Notes: generated by a model not told the origin, from the letters alone. Positions 33,391-42,900 are shown, counted from the first letter of the stretch. The stretch: 48,672 nt of DNA from Mucilaginibacter sp. (GCA_028288285.1 JAQBNZ010000109.1:1-48672); one strand, 5' to 3'. Numbers and translations: made by a program.

Positions 33391-36059
33391 TAAGGCTACA
33401 TAAACTGTGTGTAGTATTCATTTTATGTATGCTATGCTCTGCTGCGGGCATTGCTCAAAGCATTAAGGGTACTGTTACCGATAGCTTGGGTAAGGCTATA
33501 TCATATGCAGGTGTAAACCTTAAAGGTGGCGGAAGCACTATTATATCGTACACAACAACAAATGATAATGGCACCTATACATTAGCTATCCCTGCCGATG
33601 CCGACAAGACAAATTTACAAGTTGAGGTAAGCTGCGTTGGTTATAAAAAAACTATAAAACCGGTTAGCAGTTTAACTGTGCCCTATAACTTTAAAATGAA
33701 CAGGGGTGTTAATCAACTACAAACAGTTACCATAAAAGATAACAAACCCAAATTGCGCTTGCATGGCGATACTCTGGATTATAAGGTATCAGACTTTAGC
33801 AGCCCGCAGGATAGGGTAATTGGTGATGTGATTAAGAAACTACCAGGCGTAACTGTAGCCAAGGATGGTAAGATCAGTTATAATGGCAAGGCTATATCTA
33901 ACCTGTATATAGGCGGCGATAACCTGCTTGATGATAAATATAACATTGCTACCAGTTCAATACCTAATGGTGTGGTTGATAAAGTACAGGTAATGGAAAA
34001 TCATCAGCCTATAAAAATGCTGAAGGATAAAGTGGTGAGTGAGGATGTGGCCATTAACCTAAGTATGAAAAAAGATGCTAAAATGCAGCTGGTAGGTCAG
34101 GAAACTTTAGGCGCCGGTTTGCCGGATAAGTATTATGCTGATATAAATGCCATGATGTTTAAGGATAAATATAAAGCCATTAACTATCTAAAAGTAAACA
34201 ATACCAACTATGATGTAGCCAGCGACCTTGTATCTCATAATTACTCCGGCTACCTGTCAAGGTTGGATAATGATAAGCCGGGCACCGTACTATCCTTAGG
34301 CACAGCCGGCGACCCCGACCTGCCGCGCAACCGCTACCTGTTTAATCAGGCGGGCATCATCAATTTAAATAATTTGGTTAATTTAAAAAAGGATGTGCAG
34401 TTGCGTGCAAACATATCTTACCTGCATGATACTCAAAAACAAAAGTATACCAAGCTAAGTGAGTTTTATTTACCTAATGATACCATACGCTATGCCGAGG
34501 TACAAAACAACAAGCGCCGTCCTGATTATATGCACAGCCAACTGGCGCTTAATATTAACAAGGATAAATATTACCTTACCAATAATTTTATTGCCGACTA
34601 TAGTAAAAACACAGGCTACTCGGCATTGGTAACCAATGGTACGCCCGTAAACCAGGTTTTTAAAGATAATATAATGGATCTCTCTAATGAGTTCAATTAT
34701 ATGAAAACGTTTAAGACCAATAAAATTATTGAGCTATACAGTTACCTTAACCGATCAACCGAGCCGGAGAACCTGGTTATTGATCCGGGATTGAACCCTG
34801 ATATTTTTAATAATGGCATTGCTTATAAGCAGCTCACTCAAAATGTTGATGTGCCAACCTGGTTCACCAATAACTACCTTTCTTACAAAATACCGGGTAA
34901 TAATTTCACGCAAAGCTATAAGGCCGGTTTTAGCCTGCAATCGCAAACGCTTAAGTCAAATTTGAATATAACGCAGTTGAATAATTCAACCAATTTGGTA
35001 TCAGATAGTGCAGTTAACAACCTTGATTGGACGCGCAGAAAGTTATATGCCGAGGCTGGTTATGATATTCCGGGGGATATTATTAAAGCAAGTATAAGTC
35101 TGCCTGTTAATTATCTTAACATTAGCTATAATGATGCGTATTATAGCCTTAACAAAAGCCTTGATCGTTTATATTTTAACCCGCGGGTAAGTGTAAAATA
35201 TCAGAGTGGCATTGAGAATTATTTTTCACTTGGATACAATTTCAGAAATGATATTGGTAATATACAAGATGTGTACAATGGTTATACCTTAAAAAACTAC
35301 CGCAGCCTGTACGCCAATAATGCCGATTTAACAGAGCGCAAAACACAAACAGCCAGCCTCGGTTTTAACTATCGCAAGGCCATTACCCTGTTCTTTTTTA
35401 GTGTGAATGCCACTTATATGCATCAGGATGCAAATAATATAGCATCAAGTATTTTAACCAATAACATACAACAGCGTATTGTATTGCCGTATGATAATAA
35501 TATAGATTCATGGAGTGCTAACGGTAACATCAGCAAGTATGCATTTGCTTTGCGCACAACATTTAGCGGGGGTATAGCTTTACAAACCACAAAGCTTAAT
35601 CAAATACTCAATAATGTTATTTTACCATACAGCACCATTTCAACAACCTTAAATTTTGGTGCCGAAACCAAAGTGAGCAGCCAGGTTAACTTTAGTTACA
35701 AAGCCAGTTATGATCAAACAACAAGCAAGTCGTCTGTAGTAGCCTCAAAAAGTAAGTTTGAGCGGTTAATGCAGCAAGGGTCTGTTAACTATAACCCGTT
35801 AGATAACCTGTATTTCAGTATGTCGGCAGATCATTATTATACGCATCAGCAGCAGGCAAACGATTTGAAATATATTTTTGCTGATGCCAGCATCCGATAT
35901 AAATTCAATAAAATAAAAGCCGATGTTGAGATAAGCGCCCAAAACTTATTTAATACACAAACCTACAGCGCTCTTTATCTGTCAGCCAATACATTTACGT
36001 CAAGCTCTTATACTATACCCGGCCGTTTCATGCTGGCCAAATTAACATTTACCCTCTAA
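33387..36059 (+). CDS. TonB-receptor-like outer-membrane beta-barrel protein
   Basis: An 890-residue protein with a signal peptide, then a carboxypeptidase-regulatory-like domain (about 24-105, with GTVTDSLGKAISYAGVNL and NGTYTL). A plug-like region follows (VIGDVIKKLPGVTVAKDGKI and GKAISNLYIGGDNLLDDKY), then a large barrel. It is the usual partner of GLPGLI proteins and overlaps that gene by four bases, so the two are probably co-regulated from the palindrome-bearing promoter. The ligand is unknown. A terminator follows. Confidence 0.88.
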   Translation: MIRLHKLCVVFILCMLCSAAGIAQSIKGTVTDSLGKAISYAGVNLKGGGSTIISYTTTNDNGTYTLAIPADADKTNLQVEVSCVGYKKTIKPVSSLTVPYNFKMNRGVNQLQTVTIKDNKPKLRLHGDTLDYKVSDFSSPQDRVIGDVIKKLPGVTVAKDGKISYNGKAISNLYIGGDNLLDDKYNIATSSIPNGVVDKVQVMENHQPIKMLKDKVVSEDVAINLSMKKDAKMQLVGQETLGAGLPDKYYADINAMMFKDKYKAINYLKVNNTNYDVASDLVSHNYSGYLSRLDNDKPGTVLSLGTAGDPDLPRNRYLFNQAGIINLNNLVNLKKDVQLRANISYLHDTQKQKYTKLSEFYLPNDTIRYAEVQNNKRRPDYMHSQLALNINKDKYYLTNNFIADYSKNTGYSALVTNGTPVNQVFKDNIMDLSNEFNYMKTFKTNKIIELYSYLNRSTEPENLVIDPGLNPDIFNNGIAYKQLTQNVDVPTWFTNNYLSYKIPGNNFTQSYKAGFSLQSQTLKSNLNITQLNNSTNLVSDSAVNNLDWTRRKLYAEAGYDIPGDIIKASISLPVNYLNISYNDAYYSLNKSLDRLYFNPRVSVKYQSGIENYFSLGYNFRNDIGNIQDVYNGYTLKNYRSLYANNADLTERKTQTASLGFNYRKAITLFFFSVNATYMHQDANNIASSILTNNIQQRIVLPYDNNIDSWSANGNISKYAFALRTTFSGGIALQTTKLNQILNNVILPYSTISTTLNFGAETKVSSQVNFSYKASYDQTTSKSSVVASKSKFERLMQQGSVNYNPLDNLYFSMSADHYYTHQQQANDLKYIFADASIRYKFNKIKADVEISAQNLFNTQTYSALYLSANTFTSSSYTIPGRFMLAKLTFTL

Positions 36060-36101
36060 CAGTTTGCACTGTAGATTTACCCAGAACCTTATCATAAACA
36101 A

Positions 36102-36131
36102 AAAGCCCTCCCGATTATCGCGGAGGGCTTT
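36102..36131. terminator. terminator between convergent genes
   Basis: AAAGCCCTCC (36102-36111) and GGAGGGCTTT (36122-36131) are perfect 10-bp arms with a 10-base loop, preceded by A-rich and followed by T-containing sequence. It can serve both the barrel gene and the opposing TldE gene. Confidence 0.8.
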
Positions 36132-36159
36132 GTACTTAATTTAGGTTGTTGTATATAAG

Positions 36160-36305
36160 GGAAGCGTACCTATGGCACGCAAATCCTTATTATTTATTTA
36201 TGCTACAAAGCGGTTGCTCCTAACGGAGCATTTAAAATATATTTCTATTAAAATAAATCTCTGTGTTCTTTGTGGTTTTCTCTTTGTGACCTCTGTGGTT
36301 AAAGT
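36160..36305. repeat. intergenic repeat-like stretch with TGCTCC-TAAC-GGAGCA palindrome
   Basis: It contains a perfect 6-bp hairpin (36215-36220 with 36225-36230) and a CTCTGTG/CTTTGTG/CTCTGTGG direct-repeat tract (about 36260-36300). No ORF is supported here. Similar words recur between genes in many Bacteroidota, from memory. Confidence 0.4.
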
Positions 36306-36323
36306 TGCATACTGCCAACCTAA

Positions 36324-37661
36324 TTAAACTGCATCCGATAGAGACGTAAACGTAAACTCTTTTATCCGCATTGGTGGTATCAAAGCACTCTGGCCGCTTT
36401 CACCACTAACCGTACGTTCAACCTTACCTAAGGCATCCAAATTATTCAGCATAATTACCGGACTCTCATTAAAACGCAAGTTTTTTATCGGGAACTTTAT
36501 CTTTCCGTTTTCAATATAAAAAGTACCATCGCGCGTTAAACCGGTAAACAGCAAAGTTTGCGGATCAACCGGACGGATATACCATAAACGCGTAACCAAT
36601 ATGCCTTTTTCGGTTCCTTTTATAAGCTCCTCTAATGTTTGGTTGCCACCTTCCATAATTATATTGCCGGGGTTGGGTACAGGCTTAACACCTTTTTTCT
36701 GTGCCCAATAACGCGAGTAAGTAAGGTTTTTAATTACCCCCTTTTCTATCCATGTTCTTTTTTCCTGCGGCTGGCCGTCACCGCCCCAGCTGCTGGCAGG
36801 CAGATCAGGATGTGATGGATCTGTGTAGATATTTATACGTTCATCTACCAGCTTTTCGCCAAGTTTGCTTTTACCTCCCGGTTTGCTCAAAAAGCTGCGG
36901 CCTTCGTCGGCACTGCGGGCATCAAGGCCGCCATACAATTGTTCAAGTAATACTATACCGGCAGCCGGCTCTAATATTACAGTATACTTACCGGGTTCAA
37001 TAGCTCTGGCGCTTAATGATCCGCTTGCTTTTTGCGCGGCAATTTTAGTTGATGCAAGCGTATCCAGTTTGGTTACATCATTATAATCTTTTGTAGCATA
37101 GCCAGATCCCTGACTATCTGCCGTGCGCAGCGTTATGGAGAAATTAATATCTGTTGAGGTATTGTAAGCAAACAACCCATGCGAATTCATCATGGCAGAG
37201 AAGTTTGCGCTGTTCTGCAAGAATCCTGCCGCTGTTAGCTTAGCCTCTTTAGCTACGTTTAAGCTTTGCTCAACCATAGTAGTGCGCTGTGCCGGTGTTA
37301 TGGCAGCAGTTGCAGGTACAAAGGTTTTTGCCGCAGGTGTGTAAGTTTGCGGCCCTAAAAAGGGCATGTATTCGGGGTTTTCGGGAGCCAGTTTGGCTAA
37401 ATCCTCTGAGCGTTTTACAGCGCTTGCTATGGCTGCATCAGTATATTCATTTAGTGTAACAATGCCCAGTTTTTTACCAAAGGCAGATGATATGGCCATT
37501 GTGGTTGAGCTTAAAGAGCCGCTGGTTGATACCGAATTACGAGCGTATCTTATATTTGCCGAGTCGCCTCCATTAATGTTTACTTCGCACTCATCGGCTT
37601 TGGAATAACTTAGCGCTTTTTTCAATATCGCTTTGCATTCATCTTCAGTTAAAATAGCCAT
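36324..37661 (-). CDS. tldE: TldE/PmbA-type metallopeptidase subunit
   Basis: TldE pairs with TldD to form a heterodimeric metallopeptidase that degrades unfolded peptides and matures ribosomal peptides such as microcin B17. The 445-residue product has the PmbA/TldE fold and lacks the HExxxH metal site, as is normal for this subunit. Conserved segments include the N-terminal ADECEVNINGGDSANIRYARN, the middle IEPGKYTVILEPAAGIVLL, and ENGKIKFPIKNLRFNESP at the end. No signal peptide is present. It follows tldD by four bases on the same strand. Confidence 0.88.
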   Translation of the reverse strand: MAILTEDECKAILKKALSYSKADECEVNINGGDSANIRYARNSVSTSGSLSSTTMAISSAFGKKLGIVTLNEYTDAAIASAVKRSEDLAKLAPENPEYMPFLGPQTYTPAAKTFVPATAAITPAQRTTMVEQSLNVAKEAKLTAAGFLQNSANFSAMMNSHGLFAYNTSTDINFSITLRTADSQGSGYATKDYNDVTKLDTLASTKIAAQKASGSLSARAIEPGKYTVILEPAAGIVLLEQLYGGLDARSADEGRSFLSKPGGKSKLGEKLVDERINIYTDPSHPDLPASSWGGDGQPQEKRTWIEKGVIKNLTYSRYWAQKKGVKPVPNPGNIIMEGGNQTLEELIKGTEKGILVTRLWYIRPVDPQTLLFTGLTRDGTFYIENGKIKFPIKNLRFNESPVIMLNNLDALGKVERTVSGESGQSALIPPMRIKEFTFTSLSDAV

Positions 37662-37665
37662 ATGG

Positions 37666-39300
37666 TTAAATTTTTCTTGCTGTGTTAATTACGTTAACCC
37701 CTTTAAACAGGGAGGTTGATGAGCCATGAGATACGGCGCTTGCTTGCATTGGCTGCCCCTTGCCGTCAAAGAACGAGCCGCCTAAACGGTAATCGCTTTT
37801 ATCGCAAACGGCGGCGCATGAGTTCCAGAATTCCTGGGTGTTGGCCTGGTAAGCAACATCATTTAGCATGCCTACTATTTTACCGTTCTTTATTTCATAA
37901 TAAAGCTGTCCGCTAAACTGGAAGTTGTACCGTTGCTGATCTATAGAGAAAGAACTATCGCCAATAATGTAAATACCTTTCTCCACCTTGCTTATCATCT
38001 GCTCAACATTTAAAGGCGTTTTGCCCGGTTGCAGCGAAATGTTTGGCATACGTTGGAATTGTACATCCTGCCAGCTTTGTGAATAGCAGCAGCCCTGTGA
38101 TTCTTTAAGACCGATGATATGTGCCTGATCACGGATGGTTTGGTAATTAACTAATATCCCATCCTTAATAATATCCCATTGTTTGGTGCCCACACCCTCA
38201 TCATCATAACCCACAGCACCCAATGAGCCCGGTTGCAGTTTATCGGCTATTATATTTACTTTATCACTGCCGAATTTAAAGTTGCCCGATTTCCATTTAT
38301 CTAAAGTAAGGAAACTGGTACCGGCAAAATTGGCTTCATACCCTAAAACACGGTCAAGCTCAGATGGGTGACCTACCGATTCGTGTATAGTTAACCAAAG
38401 GTGACTTGGATCAAGCACTAAATCGTACTTGCCAGGTTCAACAGTTTTGGCTTTTATTTTTTGGGCTGCCTGCAAAGCTGCCGCAGCTGCATCTTCATGC
38501 ATATCATAGCGGTCGCGGTAAAGGGTTGTTTGGCTTTTTATTTTGTCGCTTTCGCGTGGTATCAGGTATTCATAACCCATACCGCGTGGTGCACTTAGTG
38601 CGCTGCGGGTTTCAAATTTGCCGGTTTTCTCATCAACCTTAGTAACGCCAAATATTGGCCATATACGGTGGATGTCCTGGTCTATATATGAACCATCTGT
38701 TGAGGCAAAATATTTTTGCTCATTCACAAAAAACAGTACCGAGTTAACATAGTTAGCGCCGTTTTTAAAAGCAGCATCATTAACTGATAATAACAAATCT
38801 GTTTTTTCCTTCATCGGCACCTCAAAAGCATTTTTTTCTATAGGTGTTTTCCATGTAACCTCGCCATAGCCTTTTTGTGGTGCCAGCTGTACAGGTTCAC
38901 TTTGTATGCGTGAGTTTTCTTTTGCTATGGCTACGGCAGTTTCGGCCGCACGGGCTATACTGTCATTATCCAGCTTATCGGTTGCGGCAAAGCCCCAGCA
39001 GCCATTGGCAATAACGCGGATGCCCATACCGTATGATTCGGTATCAACAATGTTTTCAATGTTTCTATCGCGGGTTACCACAAACTGGTTAAGATAGCGG
39101 CCAAGTCGGGCATCGGTATAAGTTGCGCCTTTTGAGCGTGCAGCGTTCAGGGCAACATCGGCCATGCGTTTTTTAATGGCCACATCAACATCCCGCATAA
39201 CGGTGCCGGGCATAACAGGAGTGCCCATAGCGGTCATCCTGCTGAGCATGGAAGCACTGATGCCCATGCCGGTAAGGTAGAGGAAATCTTTTCTTTTCAA
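37666..39300 (-). CDS. tldD: TldD-type metallopeptidase with a Tat-like N-terminus
   Basis: The catalytic TldD subunit, 544 residues, with the zinc motif HESVGH (306-311, an HExxxH site). The TldD core is present (VEPGKYDLVLDPSHLWLTIHE, then GMLNDVAYQANTQEFWNSC). Unlike E. coli TldD, the protein starts with MKRKDFLYLTGMGISASML, which looks like a Tat signal with Arg-Lys in place of the twin Arg. The start codon is TTG; no upstream ATG is in frame. It shares this N-terminus and start codon with the partial paralogue at 48569. It is transcribed with tldE. Confidence 0.9.
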   Translation of the reverse strand: MKRKDFLYLTGMGISASMLSRMTAMGTPVMPGTVMRDVDVAIKKRMADVALNAARSKGATYTDARLGRYLNQFVVTRDRNIENIVDTESYGMGIRVIANGCWGFAATDKLDNDSIARAAETAVAIAKENSRIQSEPVQLAPQKGYGEVTWKTPIEKNAFEVPMKEKTDLLLSVNDAAFKNGANYVNSVLFFVNEQKYFASTDGSYIDQDIHRIWPIFGVTKVDEKTGKFETRSALSAPRGMGYEYLIPRESDKIKSQTTLYRDRYDMHEDAAAAALQAAQKIKAKTVEPGKYDLVLDPSHLWLTIHESVGHPSELDRVLGYEANFAGTSFLTLDKWKSGNFKFGSDKVNIIADKLQPGSLGAVGYDDEGVGTKQWDIIKDGILVNYQTIRDQAHIIGLKESQGCCYSQSWQDVQFQRMPNISLQPGKTPLNVEQMISKVEKGIYIIGDSSFSIDQQRYNFQFSGQLYYEIKNGKIVGMLNDVAYQANTQEFWNSCAAVCDKSDYRLGGSFFDGKGQPMQASAVSHGSSTSLFKGVNVINTARKI

Positions 39301-39378
39301 GGTGGGTATTATTATTTGCCTAATATAGTAATATGCTATAATAAATAATAATACTGCAGAGCATGTATTTTATGCAGC

Positions 39379-40017
39379 TTACGCTTCCTGCCTAATCACA
39401 TATGTACGGGCAATTTGGTCATGCCAGCCTTGCCTGTGCTCGTCCCACAAAATATTTAAATAGCCTATGCAAAGCGCAGCACCCGAGATAAACTTAGATA
39501 GGTTACGTATAAATGCTTTACCTAAGCTCAAACCTTTGCCATCGGCATCAACCACGGCCATTTTGCAAAGTTTTTTACCAATGCTGCCACGCATAGGAGT
39601 AGCTTCAAACAGGGTGTTATATATTACAGATACCGAAAAGCCTATCAAATTCAGCTTCAATTGGTTCATTGGCAACTTTGTATCAAAGTTTTCCAAATAG
39701 GTTTTGATTTGTTCAGTAGGAAAAAACATAGCAATCAATACCATTATAAGGCTCAATATAATGTATAAAGCCACCATGTCTAACAGGTATGCTGCCAGTC
39801 GCCACCAAAAAGTAGCCAAATTATCTTCGGTAGGGAAGTAGTGTCCTTTCGCTTCAAAGTAATCATAAAACTCAGGCAAATCCGATGCGTTTTGCCAACT
39901 GCTGCCTGTATCTGATACTATGCGGGTATTAATATCCAGTCCCTTATCTATCAGATCGTTATAAGTAAAGGGGCCTGTTTTTTCTCCGTCTTGCAGGATG
40001 TAGTAATTATCTGTCAT
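39379..40017 (-). CDS. GYF_2-RDD family membrane protein (paralogue)
   Basis: From ATG 40017 the product has 212 residues. A GYF_2-like domain comes first (NYYILQDGEKTGPFTYNDLIDKGL, then SSWQNASDLPEF). An RDD domain with two to three helices follows, with RGSIGKKLCKMAVVDADG and HDQIARTYVIR. It has the same layout as the protein at 31608-32255. The in-frame TTG at 40038 lies within the -7 box TATCTTTG (minus strand, 40036-40043), so the ATG is preferred. Its function is unknown. Confidence 0.82.
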   Translation of the reverse strand: MTDNYYILQDGEKTGPFTYNDLIDKGLDINTRIVSDTGSSWQNASDLPEFYDYFEAKGHYFPTEDNLATFWWRLAAYLLDMVALYIILSLIMVLIAMFFPTEQIKTYLENFDTKLPMNQLKLNLIGFSVSVIYNTLFEATPMRGSIGKKLCKMAVVDADGKGLSLGKAFIRNLSKFISGAALCIGYLNILWDEHRQGWHDQIARTYVIRQEA

Positions 40018-40035
40018 TAAAAATAAATGTAATTG

Positions 40036-40043
40036 CAAAGATA
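40036..40043 (-). promoter_or_regulatory. -7 element for the second GYF_2-RDD gene
   Basis: The minus strand reads TATCTTTG, overlapping an in-frame TTG and ending 18 bases before ATG 40017. Confidence 0.5.
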
Positions 40044-40055
40044 CCCTAATATGGC

Positions 40056-40745
40056 TTAAGAGTTCATGGCATAAACAATAATGTTTACGCCAAACTTAGT
40101 ATTGTCCTCTGCCAGGAAGCGTTTATTGCGAAAATCATAGTCCCATTCGCAGCCATAATCCTTACTGCTATACAAAACAGCAATACGGCCGTTTACCTCA
40201 ATGGCCTTTAAATAATCATGCACCAGGTCATCGCCCCAGCCATTTAATTCAAATGATGTAGTAGGAGGGCCTTTATCAAATTTAAAAAAGGAATGATAGA
40301 TCTTATGATTATTGGGGATCTTCTTTAAGGCCGTTGGTCCAAACAAGGCCGCCATTTGTGCCTCGAATGATTTAGCAAAGAGCCCGTCAATATCGTGGTT
40401 GCAGTCGTCAACAAAAACAAAGCCGCCATTTTGTACATACTTTTTAAAGTTTGCTTTCTCCTTAGCATCAAACTGTACCAGCTTGTGGCCGCTTAAATAA
40501 AGGAAAGGCGCAGTAAAAATATCATCACTACTTAGCGGAATCACTTTTTCATGCGGATCAATTGGTATGGTAGTATACTCCACCAAAGAGTTAAGCAGGT
40601 TTGATGGCATACGCTGATCGGTGTCCCAATCGCCGCTGTGGTAACTTAATCTGGTAAAAGTAAATTTTGAGCCGTATGCCATTTGAATTATAAAGCCTAA
40701 AATTAAGACAAATATTTTTCCCTTATTATTATAATAACTGCGCAA
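40056..40745 (-). CDS. DUF4159 exported protein
   Basis: A protein of about 229 residues from the TTG at 40745, with a signal peptide (GKIFVLILGFIIQMAYG) directly before KFTFTRLSYHSGDWDTD, the start of DUF4159. The open frame continues to a TTG at 40793, but that would put 16 extra residues before the signal. Conserved segments are APFLYLSGHKLVQF, NGGFVFVDDCNHD and NGRIAVLYSSKDYGCEWDYD. DUF4159 has a class I glutamine-amidotransferase-like fold and commonly sits beside MoxR-DUF58-BatA operons, as here, where it is divergent from moxR. The catalytic role is unknown. Confidence 0.83.
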   Translation of the reverse strand: MRSYYNNKGKIFVLILGFIIQMAYGSKFTFTRLSYHSGDWDTDQRMPSNLLNSLVEYTTIPIDPHEKVIPLSSDDIFTAPFLYLSGHKLVQFDAKEKANFKKYVQNGGFVFVDDCNHDIDGLFAKSFEAQMAALFGPTALKKIPNNHKIYHSFFKFDKGPPTTSFELNGWGDDLVHDYLKAIEVNGRIAVLYSSKDYGCEWDYDFRNKRFLAEDNTKFGVNIIVYAMNS

Positions 40746-40873
40746 ATTGTAAAGTTTTGGATACTTTGTTAGATTTTTGATAAAAAAATACAAGAATTAG
40801 TCAAAAGGATATATCTTGTGATGTTCATAATAATATTTATTACTGTTCATCAGCATTAAAAACATATACGGCA

Positions 40874-41869
40874 TTGGAACTTACCGAAAACAACATTAAG
40901 GAACTGCTTGCTAAATTACCACAGTTAAAAACCGAGATACAAAAGGTAATTGTTGGTCAGGATCATATTTTAGATGAATTGCTGGTTGCATTTTTAGCCG
41001 GCGGCCACTGCCTGCTAGAAGGGGTACCCGGTTTGGCAAAAACACTCATCGTAAAAACCATGTCGCAGGCACTGCACCTGGCTTTCAGGCGCATTCAGTT
41101 TACGCCAGATCTTATGCCGACCGATATTGTTGGTACCGAGATACTGGAAGAAGACCATGCCACAGGTAAGCGTTTCTTTAAATTTAATAAGGGCCCATTG
41201 TTCGCTAATATTATTTTGGCCGATGAAATTAACCGCACACCACCCAAAACCCAGGCTGCCCTTTTAGAGGCGATGCAGGAATTTGAGGTGACCTATGGCG
41301 GGCAAACTTATCCGCTGGATAAGCCATTTTTTATATTGGCTACTCAAAACCCTATTGAACAGGCAGGAACTTATCCTTTACCTGAGGCCCAGTTAGACAG
41401 GTTTTTGTTGTTGATAAAAATTGGCTACCCAACCGAGCAGGAAGAGTTTGCCATATTGAACCGCACCACAGGCTCAAAAAAGGCCGATGTTAAAGCCGTT
41501 ATAACCGCCGAAGAAATTACCCAGGCGCAAGAACTGGTAAGGCAGGTAACCATAAATGAAGATTTAACCCGCTACGTAAGCAACATAATACGTGCTACCC
41601 GCCCTGATACTACTACCGTTGCTTATATTAAAGAATGGGTACGCTGGGGTGCAGGCCCGCGTGCAGGCCAGGCGTTAATACTAACTGCCAAAGCCCGCGC
41701 GTTGCTAAAAGGCAGATACTCTGTATTAATGGAAGATATACAGGCTATGGCACCGGCAGTTTTAAGGCATCGCATATTAATGAACTTTAAAGCTGAAGCG
41801 GAGGGCATCAACTCTGACAGGGTAACCGAAGAGCTGTTAAAAGTTATAGAGCGTAAAGGCGGCATCTAA
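40874..41869 (+). CDS. MoxR-family AAA+ ATPase
   Basis: A 331-residue chaperone-like AAA+ ATPase with Walker A GVPGLAKT (50-57), Walker B ILADEIN (114-120) and the sensor segment ATQNP (156-160), followed by PEAQLDRF. MoxR proteins fold or activate partners bearing DUF58/VWA domains, which are encoded downstream. The start is TTG; no ATG is in frame upstream near the start, and MELTENNIKELLAKLPQL aligns with family starts. It heads the operon ending with the membrane protein at 48301. Confidence 0.92.
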   Translation: MELTENNIKELLAKLPQLKTEIQKVIVGQDHILDELLVAFLAGGHCLLEGVPGLAKTLIVKTMSQALHLAFRRIQFTPDLMPTDIVGTEILEEDHATGKRFFKFNKGPLFANIILADEINRTPPKTQAALLEAMQEFEVTYGGQTYPLDKPFFILATQNPIEQAGTYPLPEAQLDRFLLLIKIGYPTEQEEFAILNRTTGSKKADVKAVITAEEITQAQELVRQVTINEDLTRYVSNIIRATRPDTTTVAYIKEWVRWGAGPRAGQALILTAKARALLKGRYSVLMEDIQAMAPAVLRHRILMNFKAEAEGINSDRVTEELLKVIERKGGI

Positions 41870-41941
41870 CCGCGATTAAGCAGATTAGCACGATTCATCA
41901 GATTTTAATCCAATAAATCGCGCTAATCGGTTTAATCCCGG
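41870..41941. repeat. GATT-spaced long imperfect inverted repeat, copy 3
   Basis: The 26-base arms 41870-41895 and 41916-41941 are reverse complements except for about six positions. The GATTA words are spaced by about 9 bases, as in the tracts at 3881 and 6103. It lies inside the operon between the moxR and DUF58 genes and could form an RNA hairpin. Confidence 0.6.
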
Positions 41942-41988
41942 TCCAGACAAATAAATCTAAAATCACACATCTAAAATCGTAAATCAAC

Positions 41989-42867
41989 GTGCTTGATCCT
42001 AAAGTATTAATGACCATTAAGGATTTGCCATTACTGGCGAAAACGGTTATTGATGGCTTTATGAATGGGTTTAATAAAAGTACCGTTAAAGGCCCCGGAT
42101 TGGAATTTAGCCAATACCGAAGCTATCAGCCGGGCGATGACCTGCGCTGGCTCGACTGGCGGATGTTTGCCCGGTCAGACAGGTATTACATCCGCGAATC
42201 GGAAGTTGAAACAAGTATATCCGTAAGGTTTTTGATAGATGCAAGCGCATCTATGAACCATGATGATAATGGCGTTAAAAAGGTAGATTATGCCCGTTTC
42301 CTTGCTGCATCACTGGCTTATTTAGCCAACTTGCAGGGCGATTCGGTAGCGTTGAATGTGTTTAAAGATGGCGACTTGTTTTCCCTGCCATCCAAGCCCG
42401 ATCCTCAGCATTTACAGCGCTTGTATTATCATTTACAACAGGTTGAACCATCCGGCACGTTTACCAAGCCTGCCCATTATAAAGAACTGTTTGCAGGAAC
42501 CGGGCGCAAGGAGCTATTGATTTTTGTTACCGATATGTACCAGTCAGATGGCGAGATAAATAACTTGTTAACCACTTTAGCCGCCTTAAAGCACGAAATA
42601 GTGGTTTTTCATTTGATGGGACAGAACGAACTGGATTTTGATTTTAAAGGGTTTTCTACTTTAGAAGATATGGAGACCGGCCAAACCATACAGGTGAATG
42701 CACAACGCGCCAAAGCTACTTATCAGGAAAAGCTGCAACAGCATTTAGCAACCATAAAAAGCGATTTGCTGGGCAAGCATATAGCCTATAAAATGATAAG
42801 TACTGCCCGGCCATTGGATGAGGCTTTAAGGGAGTTTTTAATGCAGCGAAAAAAAGGATTTATTTAA
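41989..42867 (+). CDS. DUF58 domain protein
   Basis: A 292-residue protein containing the DUF58 signature YRSYQPGDDLRWLDWRMFAR, then a VWA-like region with LIDASASM, a MIDAS-like DxSxS sequence (DASAS), and FVTDMYQSDGE. DUF58 proteins are the typical partners of MoxR ATPases. The start is GTG (41989); the next residues LDPKVLMTIKDLPLLAKTVIDGF match family starts. It has no transmembrane helix, so it is probably cytosolic or peripheral. It precedes the BatA-like gene by 70 bases. Confidence 0.88.
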   Translation: MLDPKVLMTIKDLPLLAKTVIDGFMNGFNKSTVKGPGLEFSQYRSYQPGDDLRWLDWRMFARSDRYYIRESEVETSISVRFLIDASASMNHDDNGVKKVDYARFLAASLAYLANLQGDSVALNVFKDGDLFSLPSKPDPQHLQRLYYHLQQVEPSGTFTKPAHYKELFAGTGRKELLIFVTDMYQSDGEINNLLTTLAALKHEIVVFHLMGQNELDFDFKGFSTLEDMETGQTIQVNAQRAKATYQEKLQQHLATIKSDLLGKHIAYKMISTARPLDEALREFLMQRKKGFI

Positions 42868-42900
42868 CATGAATAATAATATATATCATCAAACATTTTT

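Noticed and set aside
36160..36305. possible small RNA in the gap after the barrel gene
   Set aside because: The hairpins there match repeat-like words, and no promoter plus terminator pair frames a transcript.
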